31,178 nt of DNA from Deltaproteobacteria bacterium (GTDB lineage Bacteria > Desulfobacterota > DSM-4660 > Desulfatiglandales > HGW-15): positions 1 through 31,178 of the forward strand of contig JAFGDF010000207.1 in assembly GCA_016932235.1 (NCBI GenBank), written 5' to 3'. Under the pieces are notes generated by a model. The model saw only the letters and a list, made by a program, of their open reading frames with translations, searched no databases and had not been told where the DNA came from. The position numbers and the translations under genes are program-made. The first letter of the stretch is position 1, and each line of letters begins with the position of its first letter. This document shows positions 15,090-24,039 of the stretch, piece after piece.

Positions 15090-15300
15090 CCGTGGCCTGG
15101 GGAGCCCTTTTACGAGCGAACTCGTTCCTGGCTGGTTTTACGCATACTGACTTACGAGGCGGGCGGCGTGCCATCTCAGACATTGCAATGAAGGATTAAG
15201 ATGGAACGACCGGAGAAGGTTTCCGCCCGCCTGGCATGCACCTTACGCTATTACTTTGCTACCCGGGTCTTCGCCGTTAAAAGGGCTCCCCAGGCCACGG
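15090..15300. repeat. 211-bp palindromic element with 23-bp terminal inverted repeats
   Basis: A perfect 23-bp inverted repeat, starting CCGTGGCCTGGGGAGCCC, occupies 15090-15112 and 15278-15300. Inside it, GCGAA/TTCGC (15116-15120 / 15270-15274), GCAT/ATGC (15142-15145 / 15236-15239), a 10-bp AGGCGGGCGG helix (15157-15166 / 15223-15232) and CCATCT/AGATGG (15171-15176 / 15199-15204) are nested. The whole segment can thus fold into one long branched hairpin on either strand. No gene is visible, and I see no clear target-site duplication. It could be a miniature transposable element or a structured RNA. Confidence 0.85.
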
Positions 15301-15365
15301 CCCTGAGACCATAAGTTGCTATTTTCATGAATTGTAGAGGCCCAGAGGGCCATGAGTGTTTAACA

Positions 15366-16181
15366 TCATTTTTCTCTCAGGGTTGAGGCCAGATTGAGAA
15401 AATCTTCCATTCCAAGAGTCTCGGCCCTTCTCGTTGGATCAATTGAACAATCTCTCAGGGCGTCAGTGATATTGTCACCACTAAACGTAAGGGAGCCCTT
15501 GAGAGAATTCAAAATGGTCTTTCTTCGCTGGGAAAAGGCGCTTTTTACAACCTTTTTAAAAAATTCCTCATCTTCGGCCCTCCGGGGGTATGGTTTTTCC
15601 ATATTAAAGGCCAGGACCTTGGATCCCACCTTTGGCCGCGGATAGAAACAATCATTGGAGACCTCAATTATGGGAAACAGTTCAGCGTAATACTGAATCA
15701 AAACGGATAAGGAGCCATATTCCTTACCACCCGGTGACGCAGACAGCCTGTTTGCGAATTCCAGTTGAAACATGAGGACGGCTTTTTGTATCATGCTCCT
15801 GTTTTTTATCAATTTTTCTATAAATGGCGATGAAATATTATATGGGAGATTACCAATTATCTTGAGCCTTTTTTTAAATATCTCCGGCAGTTCCTGAAAA
15901 TTGAATCTCAGGATATCTTCACTGAGGATTTGGACATTATCTATTTTCAAAAGATCCAGCTTATCCCTTAACTCGCGGGTGAGGTTTCTGTCCTTTTCAA
16001 CGGCAACCACAGAATTTACTTTTTTTGCCAGAGGGATGGTCAGAGCTCCCCTGCCTGGACCTATCTCAAGCACACAATCCGATTCACCATAGCCGGACAG
16101 TTCCACGATACGATAGATAGTTTCATGATCTGTCAGGAAATGCTGCCCCATACGTTTATTCGGTCTTATCATTAATCTCAT
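15366..16181 (-). CDS. ksgA: 16S rRNA dimethyladenosine transferase KsgA/RsmA
   Basis: This 271-residue enzyme dimethylates the two adjacent adenosines of helix 45 in 16S rRNA late in small-subunit assembly. It opens with RPNKRMGQHFLTD, followed by SAM-binding LEIGPGRGAL (about 38-46). The catalytic motif is NLPYN at 111-115, followed by FYPRPKVGSKV and a helical C-terminal domain. The length is typical. Its start lies 26 bp inside the end of the upstream DUF2062 gene, so the two are coupled. It is the last gene of a minus-strand block, and the 211-bp palindrome lies downstream. Confidence 0.96.
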   Translation of the reverse strand: MRLMIRPNKRMGQHFLTDHETIYRIVELSGYGESDCVLEIGPGRGALTIPLAKKVNSVVAVEKDRNLTRELRDKLDLLKIDNVQILSEDILRFNFQELPEIFKKRLKIIGNLPYNISSPFIEKLIKNRSMIQKAVLMFQLEFANRLSASPGGKEYGSLSVLIQYYAELFPIIEVSNDCFYPRPKVGSKVLAFNMEKPYPRRAEDEEFFKKVVKSAFSQRRKTILNSLKGSLTFSGDNITDALRDCSIDPTRRAETLGMEDFLNLASTLREK

Positions 16182-16701
16182 CTGACCTTTCCTGTGTCGA
16201 ACGGGTCTTTATGTCCTTTCTTTTTTCTCTGTGCCTGTGGATATATCGGAAGATATTTAAAAAGATATAATAAGATGGTATGCTCACAATGATACCTATG
16301 ATCAGGCCACCCATCAGAAAAGCCGTAATTATTGTGAAACCTGATGACAGCAAATTCATTATCGCGCTAACGCCTGCCTCATCCTCCCTTAACTGCTTCA
16401 TGATGTTGAGAAAAGCCTTGTTTTTTTCGGGCAGGCAAAGGATCATGGATCCCAGTTTGTAATCAAGATAATAAATAAAGGCCCAGTTAACGGGATTGCT
16501 GACCCAGGTTCCGATCGCGGCTGATATTTTGCTTCCCTTGAAGAATATTGCCAGCGCTATGGCCAGAACCGTATGAAAAGGCACAATCGGCAGCATCCCT
16601 GCGAAGATCCCAATGGCCACCCCCAGCGCCAGATAATGGGGATCTCCCTTGATCCTGGTGAGTCTTATGATAAAATATCTTAATCGTCTGTTGTAGTTCA
16701 A
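16156..16701 (-). CDS. DUF2062 membrane protein
   Basis: This 181-residue protein matches the DUF2062 family. Motifs include RIKGDPHYLALGVAIGIFAGMLPIVPFHTVLAIALA, of which the GVAIGIFAGMLP core is diagnostic, and GTWVSNPVNWAFIYYLDYKLG. There are about three membrane segments (25-55, 62-90 and 115-145) and a basic C-terminal tail. The function of the family is unknown. Members often sit next to lipid or cell-envelope genes. It overlaps ksgA by 26 bp. Confidence 0.88.
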   Translation of the reverse strand: MNYNRRLRYFIIRLTRIKGDPHYLALGVAIGIFAGMLPIVPFHTVLAIALAIFFKGSKISAAIGTWVSNPVNWAFIYYLDYKLGSMILCLPEKNKAFLNIMKQLREDEAGVSAIMNLLSSGFTIITAFLMGGLIIGIIVSIPSYYIFLNIFRYIHRHREKRKDIKTRSTQERSDEINDKTE

Positions 16702-16776
16702 ATATTTTTTCCTGTCTGATCCGCCGGAGACGGAAAGAATCTTGTTTTAAAACTGTTTTGCTGGGGTAACCGATCT

Positions 16777-17805
16777 CTAAATCGGGGCAAGCTTCGATAT
16801 AGGAAATCTTGATCTCACGTCAGTTGTCATATCCGCTCTTTCACCCGACTTAATCCTATGATAGCCTGCGACTGCGACCATGGCGCCATTGTCGGTACAA
16901 TATTCGGGACGTGGATAAAAGATACGGATCCCGATGCCGGAGGCGGCATCATTCAACTTTTCCCTGAGTGCGCGATTGCATGCTACACCTCCCGCTACAA
17001 CCGCATTATCAACTCCGGCGGAAATACTGGCTTTAATGAGTTTTTGAACAAGGACGTCGAGAACCGCTTCCTGAAAAGAAGCCGCGATGTCCTCAATCGT
17101 AATATCCTTATGCCCGCTGTTTTCGCGCCATTTCTTAATATACAGGGAAACAGCGGTTTTAAGCCCGCTGAAGCTGAAATCCAAAGAATCCTTACCCATG
17201 ATCGCCCTGGGGAAATTTATAATATCCTTGCGCCCGGATTTCGCATTTTCTTCAACCGCGGGACCTCCGGGATATCCCAGGCCGAGTATCTTAGACACCT
17301 TATCAAAGGCCTCGCCGGCGGCATCATCGAGAGTCTGACCCATCAGTTCATAATCACCGATTCCATTAACATGGTACAGACTGGTATGCCCTCCGGACAC
17401 AGTGAGGGCCACAAAGGGAAAGCGAGGAGTGTCATCCTCAAGCAGTATCGAGAGGATGTGTCCCTCAAGATGATTAACCGCCGCAAGAGGTATCTCATTT
17501 ACACAGGCGATACTTTTCGCATAATAAAGGCCGACAAGCAAGGACCCTATCAGACCTGGTCCAACAGTTACAGCGACGCCATCAATCTCATCCAGCCCAC
17601 ATCCCGCTTTTGATAATGCTTCATCCACAACCGGTATAATATTCCTTACATGTTCTCTTGATGCCAGTTCGGGAACAACGCCTCCATAAGGATGATGCAG
17701 CTTTATTTGTGAATTGACCACACTGGAAAGAACCTTATCTCCTCCCATGACTATGGCCGCTGAAGTATCATCACACGATGTGTCGATTCCAAGTATTTTC
17801 ATCAT
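16777..17805 (-). CDS. tsaD: tRNA N6-adenosine threonylcarbamoyltransferase TsaD
   Basis: This 342-residue ASKHA-fold enzyme transfers the threonylcarbamoyl group to A37 of ANN-decoding tRNAs, together with TsaB and TsaE. It starts ILGIDTSCDDTSAAIV, has the metal-binding pair H112 and H116 in NHLEGH, VSGGHT, and FSFSGLKTAV. The length is normal. The first two codons are both Met, and either 17805 or 17802 may be the start. tsaE lies in the other core block at 23509-24003. tsaB is not in the window. Confidence 0.96.
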   Translation of the reverse strand: MMKILGIDTSCDDTSAAIVMGGDKVLSSVVNSQIKLHHPYGGVVPELASREHVRNIIPVVDEALSKAGCGLDEIDGVAVTVGPGLIGSLLVGLYYAKSIACVNEIPLAAVNHLEGHILSILLEDDTPRFPFVALTVSGGHTSLYHVNGIGDYELMGQTLDDAAGEAFDKVSKILGLGYPGGPAVEENAKSGRKDIINFPRAIMGKDSLDFSFSGLKTAVSLYIKKWRENSGHKDITIEDIAASFQEAVLDVLVQKLIKASISAGVDNAVVAGGVACNRALREKLNDAASGIGIRIFYPRPEYCTDNGAMVAVAGYHRIKSGERADMTTDVRSRFPISKLAPI

Positions 17806-17829
17806 ATCTGCCGTGGAAATATCTATCCT

Positions 17830-17862
17830 GGGAGCCTGCCGGACTTCATCGGGCAGAATCCT
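17830..17862. repeat. Degenerate REP-like palindrome
   Basis: GGAGCCTGCCGGACTTC followed by a partly complementary GGGCAG...TCCT half resembles the other CTGTCGGA-core palindromes in this window. The arms are imperfect. It lies between the PP2C gene and tsaD. Confidence 0.5.
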
Positions 17863-17937
17863 GATCGGGGAATATTTATCAGGGTAATTGACGCGCAGGA
17901 TAGACTTAAGGAATAAACAGGAAAAACTGCCGAAAAT

Positions 17938-18747
17938 TCAGCCTCTTGAAATGAATCTCTTTTTGAGTTTTTTCCATCTGCCCTCTTCTTCGAGTACCTC
18001 CAGGAGAATAACCGAAATATTATCCCCTCCGCCTCCCATATTAGCCCCATCGACCAACAGATCCACTTTCCTTTCAAGGGGTATCGAAAAATCATCCAGA
18101 ATGATCTTAATGGATTCTTCAGAAAGGTAATTAGTAAGTCCATCAGAGCATAACAGTATAACATCACCTGCCTCGGGATTTATGGCCGTTATGTATACCT
18201 TTACCACCTCTTCCAGACCAAGGACCCGTGTTAACATATTTTTAATCAACGGGCTGGTCGAATCAAATGAATCCATTAATCCCATACTTCTCTGCTCCGC
18301 TTCAACAGAGTGCTCTTCAGAAACCAAGGTCATCTTGTCTCCGTCGAATAAATAGACGGGGCTGTCCCCGACATTTGCGGACCAGATCTGCTCCTTTTCA
18401 ACCAGCAGGGCCGAGACCGTGGACCCCATTCTATGATACTGGGGTCTCTTTTGGGCCTCATGTATCATGGCATTGGCAAAAAAGATGGAATTGATCAGGT
18501 GTTTTGCTTCATTTGAAACATCTTCTTCGATAGATCGCAGGAAAGAGGGCGCTTTGTTTGTTCTTCTCCTCTTCCAGTAATCATCCATCGTGTCTACAAC
18601 CATACGGCTCGCTACTTCGCCCGCCTTATGCCCTCCCATCCCGTCCGCAAGAACATAGAGACCCAATTCAGGACGAACAAGGATACTGTCCTCATTGAGC
18701 CTTCGCTTTAAACCGATATGGGTTTTTCCTGCTGACCTAACTTTCAT
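17938..18747 (-). CDS. PP2C-family Ser/Thr protein phosphatase
   Basis: This 269-residue phosphatase is of the PrpC/Stp type. Metal and catalytic motifs are present: RRLNEDS near 15-22, VLADGMGGHKAGEVAS, ANVGDSPVYLF, LLCSDGLTNYL and GGDNISVILL near the C-terminus. It probably dephosphorylates the adjacent receptor kinase and its targets. The frame begins with GTG at 18753. I prefer the ATG at 18747, which has AGGG about 7 bases upstream. It lies downstream of the kinase gene, separated by two REP-like palindromes. Confidence 0.93.
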   Translation of the reverse strand: MKVRSAGKTHIGLKRRLNEDSILVRPELGLYVLADGMGGHKAGEVASRMVVDTMDDYWKRRRTNKAPSFLRSIEEDVSNEAKHLINSIFFANAMIHEAQKRPQYHRMGSTVSALLVEKEQIWSANVGDSPVYLFDGDKMTLVSEEHSVEAEQRSMGLMDSFDSTSPLIKNMLTRVLGLEEVVKVYITAINPEAGDVILLCSDGLTNYLSEESIKIILDDFSIPLERKVDLLVDGANMGGGGDNISVILLEVLEEEGRWKKLKKRFISRG

Positions 18748-18756
18748 AATCACCCT

Positions 18757-18789
18757 AGCAGGCTGTCGTACTCCGTCCGGCAGTCTGCT
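18757..18789. repeat. REP-like palindrome, family member
   Basis: AGCAGGCTGTCG pairs with CGGCAGTCTGCT with two G-T-type mismatches and a nine-base loop. It lies just upstream of the phosphatase start, within the kinase-phosphatase gap. Confidence 0.7.
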
Positions 18790-18923
18790 GAAAATATTTT
18801 TTTATGCAATCTTTTCAAATTCCAGGCAAACGCTTTTCCAGTAGCCAATCCCGTGCGGAAGTAGGCATAAGAAAAAAAGCGTTACGATGAAATTGTTTAT
18901 AGAATATCAGTTAAACAACCTTT

Positions 18924-18958
18924 TAGGAGCATGCCGGACAAAGTCCGACAGGCTCCTA
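18924..18958. repeat. REP-like palindrome, family member
   Basis: The 15-base arms TAGGAGCATGCCGGA and TCCGACAGGCTCCTA pair at 13 of 15 positions around a CAAAG loop. Together with 18757-18789 it bounds a stretch with a further inverted pair, AACGCTTTT (18829-18837) and AAAAGCGTT (18875-18883). It lies 57 bp downstream of the kinase stop and may serve as its terminator or mRNA end. Confidence 0.75.
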
Positions 18959-19015
18959 TACCTTACGAAAATTCATCGGTTACATCCATATCGCCGTTGC
19001 ATCATATTCGAAAAA

Positions 19016-21589
19016 TCACTTCGCGTCTTTTTTCTTTGATACAACCTGATCGATCTTTACAATGACCTGTTTAAGGTGAGCGGCCATCTGTCCCGCTCTC
19101 TGATATCTTTTCTCCGGGTCCTTCTCCAGGGCTTTAGCGATGATCTTTTCCACCACCATGGGAACCCTGGGATTGAATTCCCTGACCGAAGGGTGACCTT
19201 CCCTAGCGATTTTATACATAAGTGAAGTCATGTCCTCACCGATAAATGGCTTATGGCCTGTCAACATCTCAAAAAGCACAACCCCCAGTGAAAAGATATC
19301 TGATCTTCCATCAACTCTTTTCCCCGCAACCTGCTCAGGTGACATATATGACGGCGTCCCCAGGATTACGCCGGTTTTGGTCTTTGATGATGAGGTTATT
19401 CGCGCAATCCCGAAATCCGTAACCTTGACTTCATTCGTCTCGAGTATGCGCATGATATTGGCGGGTTTTATATCCCTGTGCACGATTCCCTTGCTATGGG
19501 CATAGTCCAGCGCTTCAGCAACATTTGAAACTATTAAAAGAGTTTCCCTCATGGGCAGTAGTTTCTCAGTTTTTGTATATGACTCCAGATCCTCTCCCTT
19601 CAAAAATTCCATCGCGATATAAGCCAGATCATGTTCTTCCCCGGCGTCATATATGGTGACAATATTAGGGTGCGTGAGCAATCCGGCGGATTCAGCTTCC
19701 CTGAAAAAGCGTTCTTTCATTTCCTCCAGGACATCTTCGTCAAAATCGGACAACTTGACGGTCTTTATGGCCACGGTTCTATGGATCTTGGGGTCTTCCC
19801 CCTTGTAAACCACGCCCATCGCGCCCCTGCCAAGTTCACCGACAACTTCATACCTTCCAAGCGTAGGCTTTGTATCCATGTTCATTAAGGTGGCCCCTAT
19901 ATCCCCAGGATGTCCCCCTGAACTACCGCCGAAAATCATCGTAGCTTCAGCTCCCTTTAGTTTTGGAATCCTTTCATCAAGATCCTTAAAGTTCGCGCCA
20001 TCTTCAATAACCAGCTTGTAGGTTGACAATGCCTTTGAAAACTGCCTCTTTCTTTCGAAATCCAGGCCGAGGTTATAAAGAAGGTCCTTAACACCCTCTT
20101 CTTCAACGGGAATCCTCCGGAACTTTTCAAGGGCAAGATCAAGCATGCCCTGCTGCTGGAATGAGAGTCCCAGCATCTTGTTCGTCTCCGCTGAATCCGC
20201 CTCAACCTTCTCTTTTTTGCGCTCCGTTATCAGGAAGCTCTTGGAAATAACCAGTATATATCCAACGATAAGCAGCAGGATCTGCGGGGAAATCTTCAGC
20301 CATATGTTATTTGAAAAAAATAACACAACACCGGCGGTTCCATAACCAAAGAAAAGCACAAAAGTGATGAAAGCGCCTGAACCTGCCTTTAACCTTGGAA
20401 GAAAAAAGGCGATAAAGGCTCCAAAGGCGATGAGAATAAACACCTCAAGCATTGAAATCCAGGACGGCCTTGAAAAAAAATGCTGATTAAGAATATTGGA
20501 TACGGAATTCGCGACTATCTCGACTCCGGGAAGGTTCCCCGAAATTGGCGTCACAAATCTATCACCGATACCCTGGGCCGTTGGTCCTATGATTACTATT
20601 TTATCCTTGAAAAGACTGGTCTGGAATTCGTTCCTGTAAACATTCGCGAAAGGAGTTTGATGAAAAACTATGTCAGGGCCATTATTCCAGCTGATAAGTG
20701 ATTTCATGCTGTAATCCATCACGGGGATTTTTATCGTGGAGGAAGGGCTGAATTTCAAGTTCACGCTCTCACCCAGTTTTACGGAGATATCTTCATCCTT
20801 GAGACCCTGAAAAACCTTAACTATGGCTACTGAATAGGACGGGAAGTATATATTTTTCATATAGCCCAATACGTGAATCTGTTTTCTGATATACCCGTCA
20901 CTATCGGGAAAAAGGTTATTATGTCCTATACCGGCAGCCACCTCGGAAAATGCCGGAAGAATGGGCGTGACCTTGGTAAGCCAATATATGGAAGAAACCA
21001 GCCATTCCTCGTTCACCCCATTTACCTGCTTAAACGAATGCTCCGTTATAAATCGAGGTACATCCCTGTCCTTGCCACTGCTGGCCATATCAAAATATAC
21101 AGGCAATACCACATTGCCGGCATCTTTTATGGCCTTTGAAAGTTTCGCATCATTGTCCAGGTCCTTTTCAGCCTCTGATAATCTCTTATAAAAAGACAGC
21201 CCCTCTCCTTTCTGAGCTAATCCCAGTCCATCGAATTCCTCTTTCAGTGTTTTTATTGTCTTAAGTCCCGCGCTCTCTTCAGGTTCCATGAAAAGGATGT
21301 TCAGGGCGATAACCCTGGCCCCGGCCAGTGAAAGATTACGGACTCCCTGTGCCAATATGTTCCTTGGCCACGGGAACCGCCCCAGCATGGCCAGATCATT
21401 ATCAGAGATAGAAACAATTTCAATATCCGGATTTCTTTCAATCGGGGCTGCCAGTCTCGCCCGCAGATCAAACGTCTTCAATTCTATGACACTGGTAAAA
21501 TCAAGTTTGCCGGTCAATGTTATGAACAAAAACACCAGAGTTATAACAACTCCGATTATCCAGTCCGGAATAGTCTTTTTTATTTTCAT
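19016..21589 (-). CDS. CHASE2-domain transmembrane Ser/Thr protein kinase
   Basis: This 857-residue receptor kinase has one N-terminal membrane helix (about 9-26) and a large extracytoplasmic CHASE2 sensor to about 370, including FPWPRNILA and DGYIRK. Three closely spaced membrane helices follow (about 377-398, 405-425 and 434-455). A TPR-like helical linker spans about 470-545. The kinase domain (579-840) has GRGAMG (587-592), Lys609, HRDIKPAN from H704, DFG at 725-727 and TPSYMSPEQ. All catalytic residues are present. It lacks PASTA repeats. CHASE2 senses an unknown external signal. The PP2C phosphatase downstream is its probable partner. Confidence 0.95.
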   Translation of the reverse strand: MKIKKTIPDWIIGVVITLVFLFITLTGKLDFTSVIELKTFDLRARLAAPIERNPDIEIVSISDNDLAMLGRFPWPRNILAQGVRNLSLAGARVIALNILFMEPEESAGLKTIKTLKEEFDGLGLAQKGEGLSFYKRLSEAEKDLDNDAKLSKAIKDAGNVVLPVYFDMASSGKDRDVPRFITEHSFKQVNGVNEEWLVSSIYWLTKVTPILPAFSEVAAGIGHNNLFPDSDGYIRKQIHVLGYMKNIYFPSYSVAIVKVFQGLKDEDISVKLGESVNLKFSPSSTIKIPVMDYSMKSLISWNNGPDIVFHQTPFANVYRNEFQTSLFKDKIVIIGPTAQGIGDRFVTPISGNLPGVEIVANSVSNILNQHFFSRPSWISMLEVFILIAFGAFIAFFLPRLKAGSGAFITFVLFFGYGTAGVVLFFSNNIWLKISPQILLLIVGYILVISKSFLITERKKEKVEADSAETNKMLGLSFQQQGMLDLALEKFRRIPVEEEGVKDLLYNLGLDFERKRQFSKALSTYKLVIEDGANFKDLDERIPKLKGAEATMIFGGSSGGHPGDIGATLMNMDTKPTLGRYEVVGELGRGAMGVVYKGEDPKIHRTVAIKTVKLSDFDEDVLEEMKERFFREAESAGLLTHPNIVTIYDAGEEHDLAYIAMEFLKGEDLESYTKTEKLLPMRETLLIVSNVAEALDYAHSKGIVHRDIKPANIMRILETNEVKVTDFGIARITSSSKTKTGVILGTPSYMSPEQVAGKRVDGRSDIFSLGVVLFEMLTGHKPFIGEDMTSLMYKIAREGHPSVREFNPRVPMVVEKIIAKALEKDPEKRYQRAGQMAAHLKQVIVKIDQVVSKKKDAK

Positions 21590-21649
21590 AAGGGCATGTC
21601 TCTTCTTAATGTTTCAATTTATTTTATGCTTAACCCCAAAAACTTTTAA

Positions 21650-21723
21650 CAGCCTGTCGGATAAAAACCCATGGGCAATCCCATGGCCTTTTACAAAGGC
21701 GGATAAAGTCCAACAGGCGACTG
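21650..21723. repeat. REP-like palindrome with a nested hairpin
   Basis: CAGCCTGTCGGATAAA (21650-21665) and a right half near GGATAAAGTCCAACAGGC (21701-21718) form the outer arms. A second perfect hairpin, CCATGGG/CCCATGG (21669-21686), is nested inside. It lies between the SLBB-HhH gene and the kinase gene. Confidence 0.65.
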
Positions 21724-21737
21724 GCCCGAAATTATTA

Positions 21738-22298
21738 TCATTCCGTTATGTAAGGCGCTATCTCACTGTATTTTCTTTCCCCCACTCCATGCACATCCAA
21801 CAATTCCTTTACTCTTTTGAAACCCCCTCTTCTCTTCCTCTCATCAACGATGGCTTTTGCCAGGCCCGGCCCTATTCCAGGTAAGGAAGTCAAGCCCTCT
21901 TCCGACTCACGGTTAATGGAGACAGGAATACCCAATGTAAGTTTCTGGAAAGCGGTCATATCCTGAACAGAAATCTCGAGTTCGCCTCCATCCACAGAAA
22001 CTCTTATTTTTTTACCTGAATCCAAACAAACATTATTGATCATGGACGGATCAATGCTATCCTTAATCAGCCCGCCACTCTGAACGATAAGTTGCTTTAA
22101 GTCCGTATTACGTTGAAATGAATATACGCCGGGATATCTTATATTTCCCTCAATTTCGATAAAAACATTGTTTTCGCCGGCCTCTCGTTGTAATCCATGG
22201 CATTTGCAATCATGATCCATAAACCGAACTATTGTTAAAAAAAGCAACAGCAACATAAACCCGCTAAACCTGTTACTGCTTGAATTCTTTTTATTCAT
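21738..22298 (-). CDS. ComEA-like protein with SLBB and helix-hairpin-helix domains
   Basis: This 186-residue protein has an N-terminal hydrophobic segment (about 14-24) that anchors or exports it. An SLBB-type beta-grasp region follows ([18 protein letters not shown]...[11 protein letters not shown]), and then a C-terminal double HhH domain ([32 protein letters not shown]...). The layout is that of ComEA, the DNA receptor of natural transformation. No other competence genes lie here, so it may simply be a periplasmic DNA-binding protein. The frame runs 22 codons further upstream. I start at 22298 because the ATG has GGAA before it and overlaps the lysC end by 8 bp. Confidence 0.85.
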   Translation of the reverse strand: MNKKNSSSNRFSGFMLLLLFLTIVRFMDHDCKCHGLQREAGENNVFIEIEGNIRYPGVYSFQRNTDLKQLIVQSGGLIKDSIDPSMINNVCLDSGKKIRVSVDGGELEISVQDMTAFQKLTLGIPVSINRESEEGLTSLPGIGPGLAKAIVDERKRRGGFKRVKELLDVHGVGERKYSEIAPYITE

Positions 22299-23508
22299 TT
22301 CCCAGGCCGAACGCGTCATGCAATACTCTGACAGCCAGTTCAGTGTATTTTTCTTCAATAACACAGGAAATTTTTATTTCAGATGTGCTGATCATCATTA
22401 TATTAATATTTTCTCTCGCCAAGGTGGAAAACATCTTTTGCGCCACACCGGCATGACTCCTCATACCAACACCTATGATTGAAACTTTGGCTATATTCTC
22501 ATCACCCAGCACCCTTTCGGCATCTATCTCTTTTGCGACATCATTCACCAGCTTCATGGTCTTAAAAAAATCGGACTTCGGAACTGTAAACGTCAGATCA
22601 GTGATATCCCCCTCGCTCGTGTTCTGGACAATCATATCAACGACAATCCCCGCATTTGTAATCGGTTCAAATATTTTTGCGGCAATTCCGGGTTTGTCCG
22701 GAACATTCTTTATTGTGATTCTGGCTTCATTTTTATTAAATGCAACACCCGATACGGCTGTCTTTTCCATATCTCTGGTCTCCGCTATTACCATTGTGCC
22801 CCTCTCTTTTGAGAATGTTGACCTTACGTGAATGGGAACATTATACTTCTTAGCAAATCCGACTGACCTGATTTCCAGCACCTTTGCCCCCAGGCTGGCC
22901 ATTTCCAGCATTTCATCATAGGATATATAGTCTAATTTGGTGGCTTGGGGACAGACATTAGGGTCAGTGGTATAGACGCCGTTAACGTCCGTAAATATTT
23001 CACAAATGTCGGCTTTTAAAGCGGCCGCAAGCGCCACCGCTGTGGTATCCGATCCGCCTCTTCCCAAAGTGGTAATATCCCCGCTCTCATCAAGGCCCTG
23101 AAATCCAGCCACGGTGATAATCCTGCCTTTCTCAAGCTCTCCAAGAATGCGGGATGTCTCGATTTCATTTATTCTCGCTTTTCCATAAATTTGATCCGTG
23201 TGAATAGGCACCTGAAATCCAAGTAATGACCTCGCATCATACCCCATCGCTTTAACCGCCATTGAAAAAAGCGATACGGTCACCTGCTCTCCCGTGGCAA
23301 GCAATACATCCATCTCTCGCGGATCAGGATCATCACACATACTCCTGGCCATATTTATAAGGCTGTCCGTCTGGCCCGACATGGCCGATAGAACAACGAC
23401 CATCTTGTTCCCTTGCCCATAATATTCACAGACTCGTTTGGCTACATTTCTTATTTTTTCAATAGATCCGACTGAAGTGCCCCCGTATTTCTGCACAATA
23501 AGTGACAT
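22291..23508 (-). CDS. lysC: Aspartate kinase
   Basis: This 405-residue enzyme phosphorylates L-aspartate in the first step of Lys, Thr, Met and diaminopimelate synthesis. It begins [12 protein letters not shown], has [21 protein letters not shown] and [11 protein letters not shown], and ends with two ACT domains (from about 265) that bind lysine and threonine. This is the single-function, feedback-controlled form. The start codon follows the tsaE stop with no gap. The gene ends in an 8-bp overlap with the SLBB-HhH gene. Confidence 0.96.
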   Translation of the reverse strand: MSLIVQKYGGTSVGSIEKIRNVAKRVCEYYGQGNKMVVVLSAMSGQTDSLINMARSMCDDPDPREMDVLLATGEQVTVSLFSMAVKAMGYDARSLLGFQVPIHTDQIYGKARINEIETSRILGELEKGRIITVAGFQGLDESGDITTLGRGGSDTTAVALAAALKADICEIFTDVNGVYTTDPNVCPQATKLDYISYDEMLEMASLGAKVLEIRSVGFAKKYNVPIHVRSTFSKERGTMVIAETRDMEKTAVSGVAFNKNEARITIKNVPDKPGIAAKIFEPITNAGIVVDMIVQNTSEGDITDLTFTVPKSDFFKTMKLVNDVAKEIDAERVLGDENIAKVSIIGVGMRSHAGVAQKMFSTLARENINIMMISTSEIKISCVIEEKYTELAVRVLHDAFGLGNE

Positions 23509-24003
23509 TTATACTGCAGTGACCTCCCTTTTAAAATTTTCAACCACCTCGATGGATCGCGGATGAAATCCGGACAGATTTATTTCACGCCGATTTTCAT
23601 CTATTATTGATATCTCCACCTTTATCCGGTGTTCCGGCAAGATCTCCGGCCAGCGATCCGCCCATTCCATGATGACAACGGCCTCTTCAAAAAGATACTC
23701 ATAAAGGCCGGACGTCACGACGTCCGTAAGATCACCAAGCCTGTAAAGATCCATATGATAAAAAGTAAATCTGCCTTCATATTCGTTTACCAGCGCAAAT
23801 GAGGGGCTAGTGACAACTACTCCCGGATCAGAACCCATCCCTGATGCCAGACCCTTGGCAAACCATGTTTTACCGCTACCCAGATCCCCCACAAGCGCCA
23901 CCATATCCCCCTTAGAAAGAAGGTATCCTAATACTCTCCCCATAGAAAAGGTTTCATCATTGGAACATGTGATACGCTTAAGTGAAATCTCTTTCAAAGA
24001 CAT
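23509..24003 (-). CDS. tsaE: tRNA threonylcarbamoyladenosine synthesis ATPase TsaE
   Basis: This 164-residue P-loop ATPase assists TsaB/TsaD in making the t6A modification at position 37 of tRNAs. The Walker A motif GDLGSGKT is at 39-46. Later come TSPSFALVNEY, HMDLYRL and IMEWADR. The length is normal with a C-terminal tail. It ends directly at the lysC start. The upstream nnrDE gene ends 36 bp away, so the three are probably one transcript. Confidence 0.95.
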   Translation of the reverse strand: MSLKEISLKRITCSNDETFSMGRVLGYLLSKGDMVALVGDLGSGKTWFAKGLASGMGSDPGVVVTSPSFALVNEYEGRFTFYHMDLYRLGDLTDVVTSGLYEYLFEEAVVIMEWADRWPEILPEHRIKVEISIIDENRREINLSGFHPRSIEVVENFKREVTAV

Positions 24004-24039
24004 CCTTTACTGCCGTCATTTTCGTAATTCCGGACGTCA

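Noticed and set aside
15090..15300. Reading the palindrome as a HEARO or omega-type guide RNA
   Set aside because: There is no IscB/IsrB gene, and the nearly full-length self-complementarity does not match what I remember of those RNAs. I leave it unassigned.
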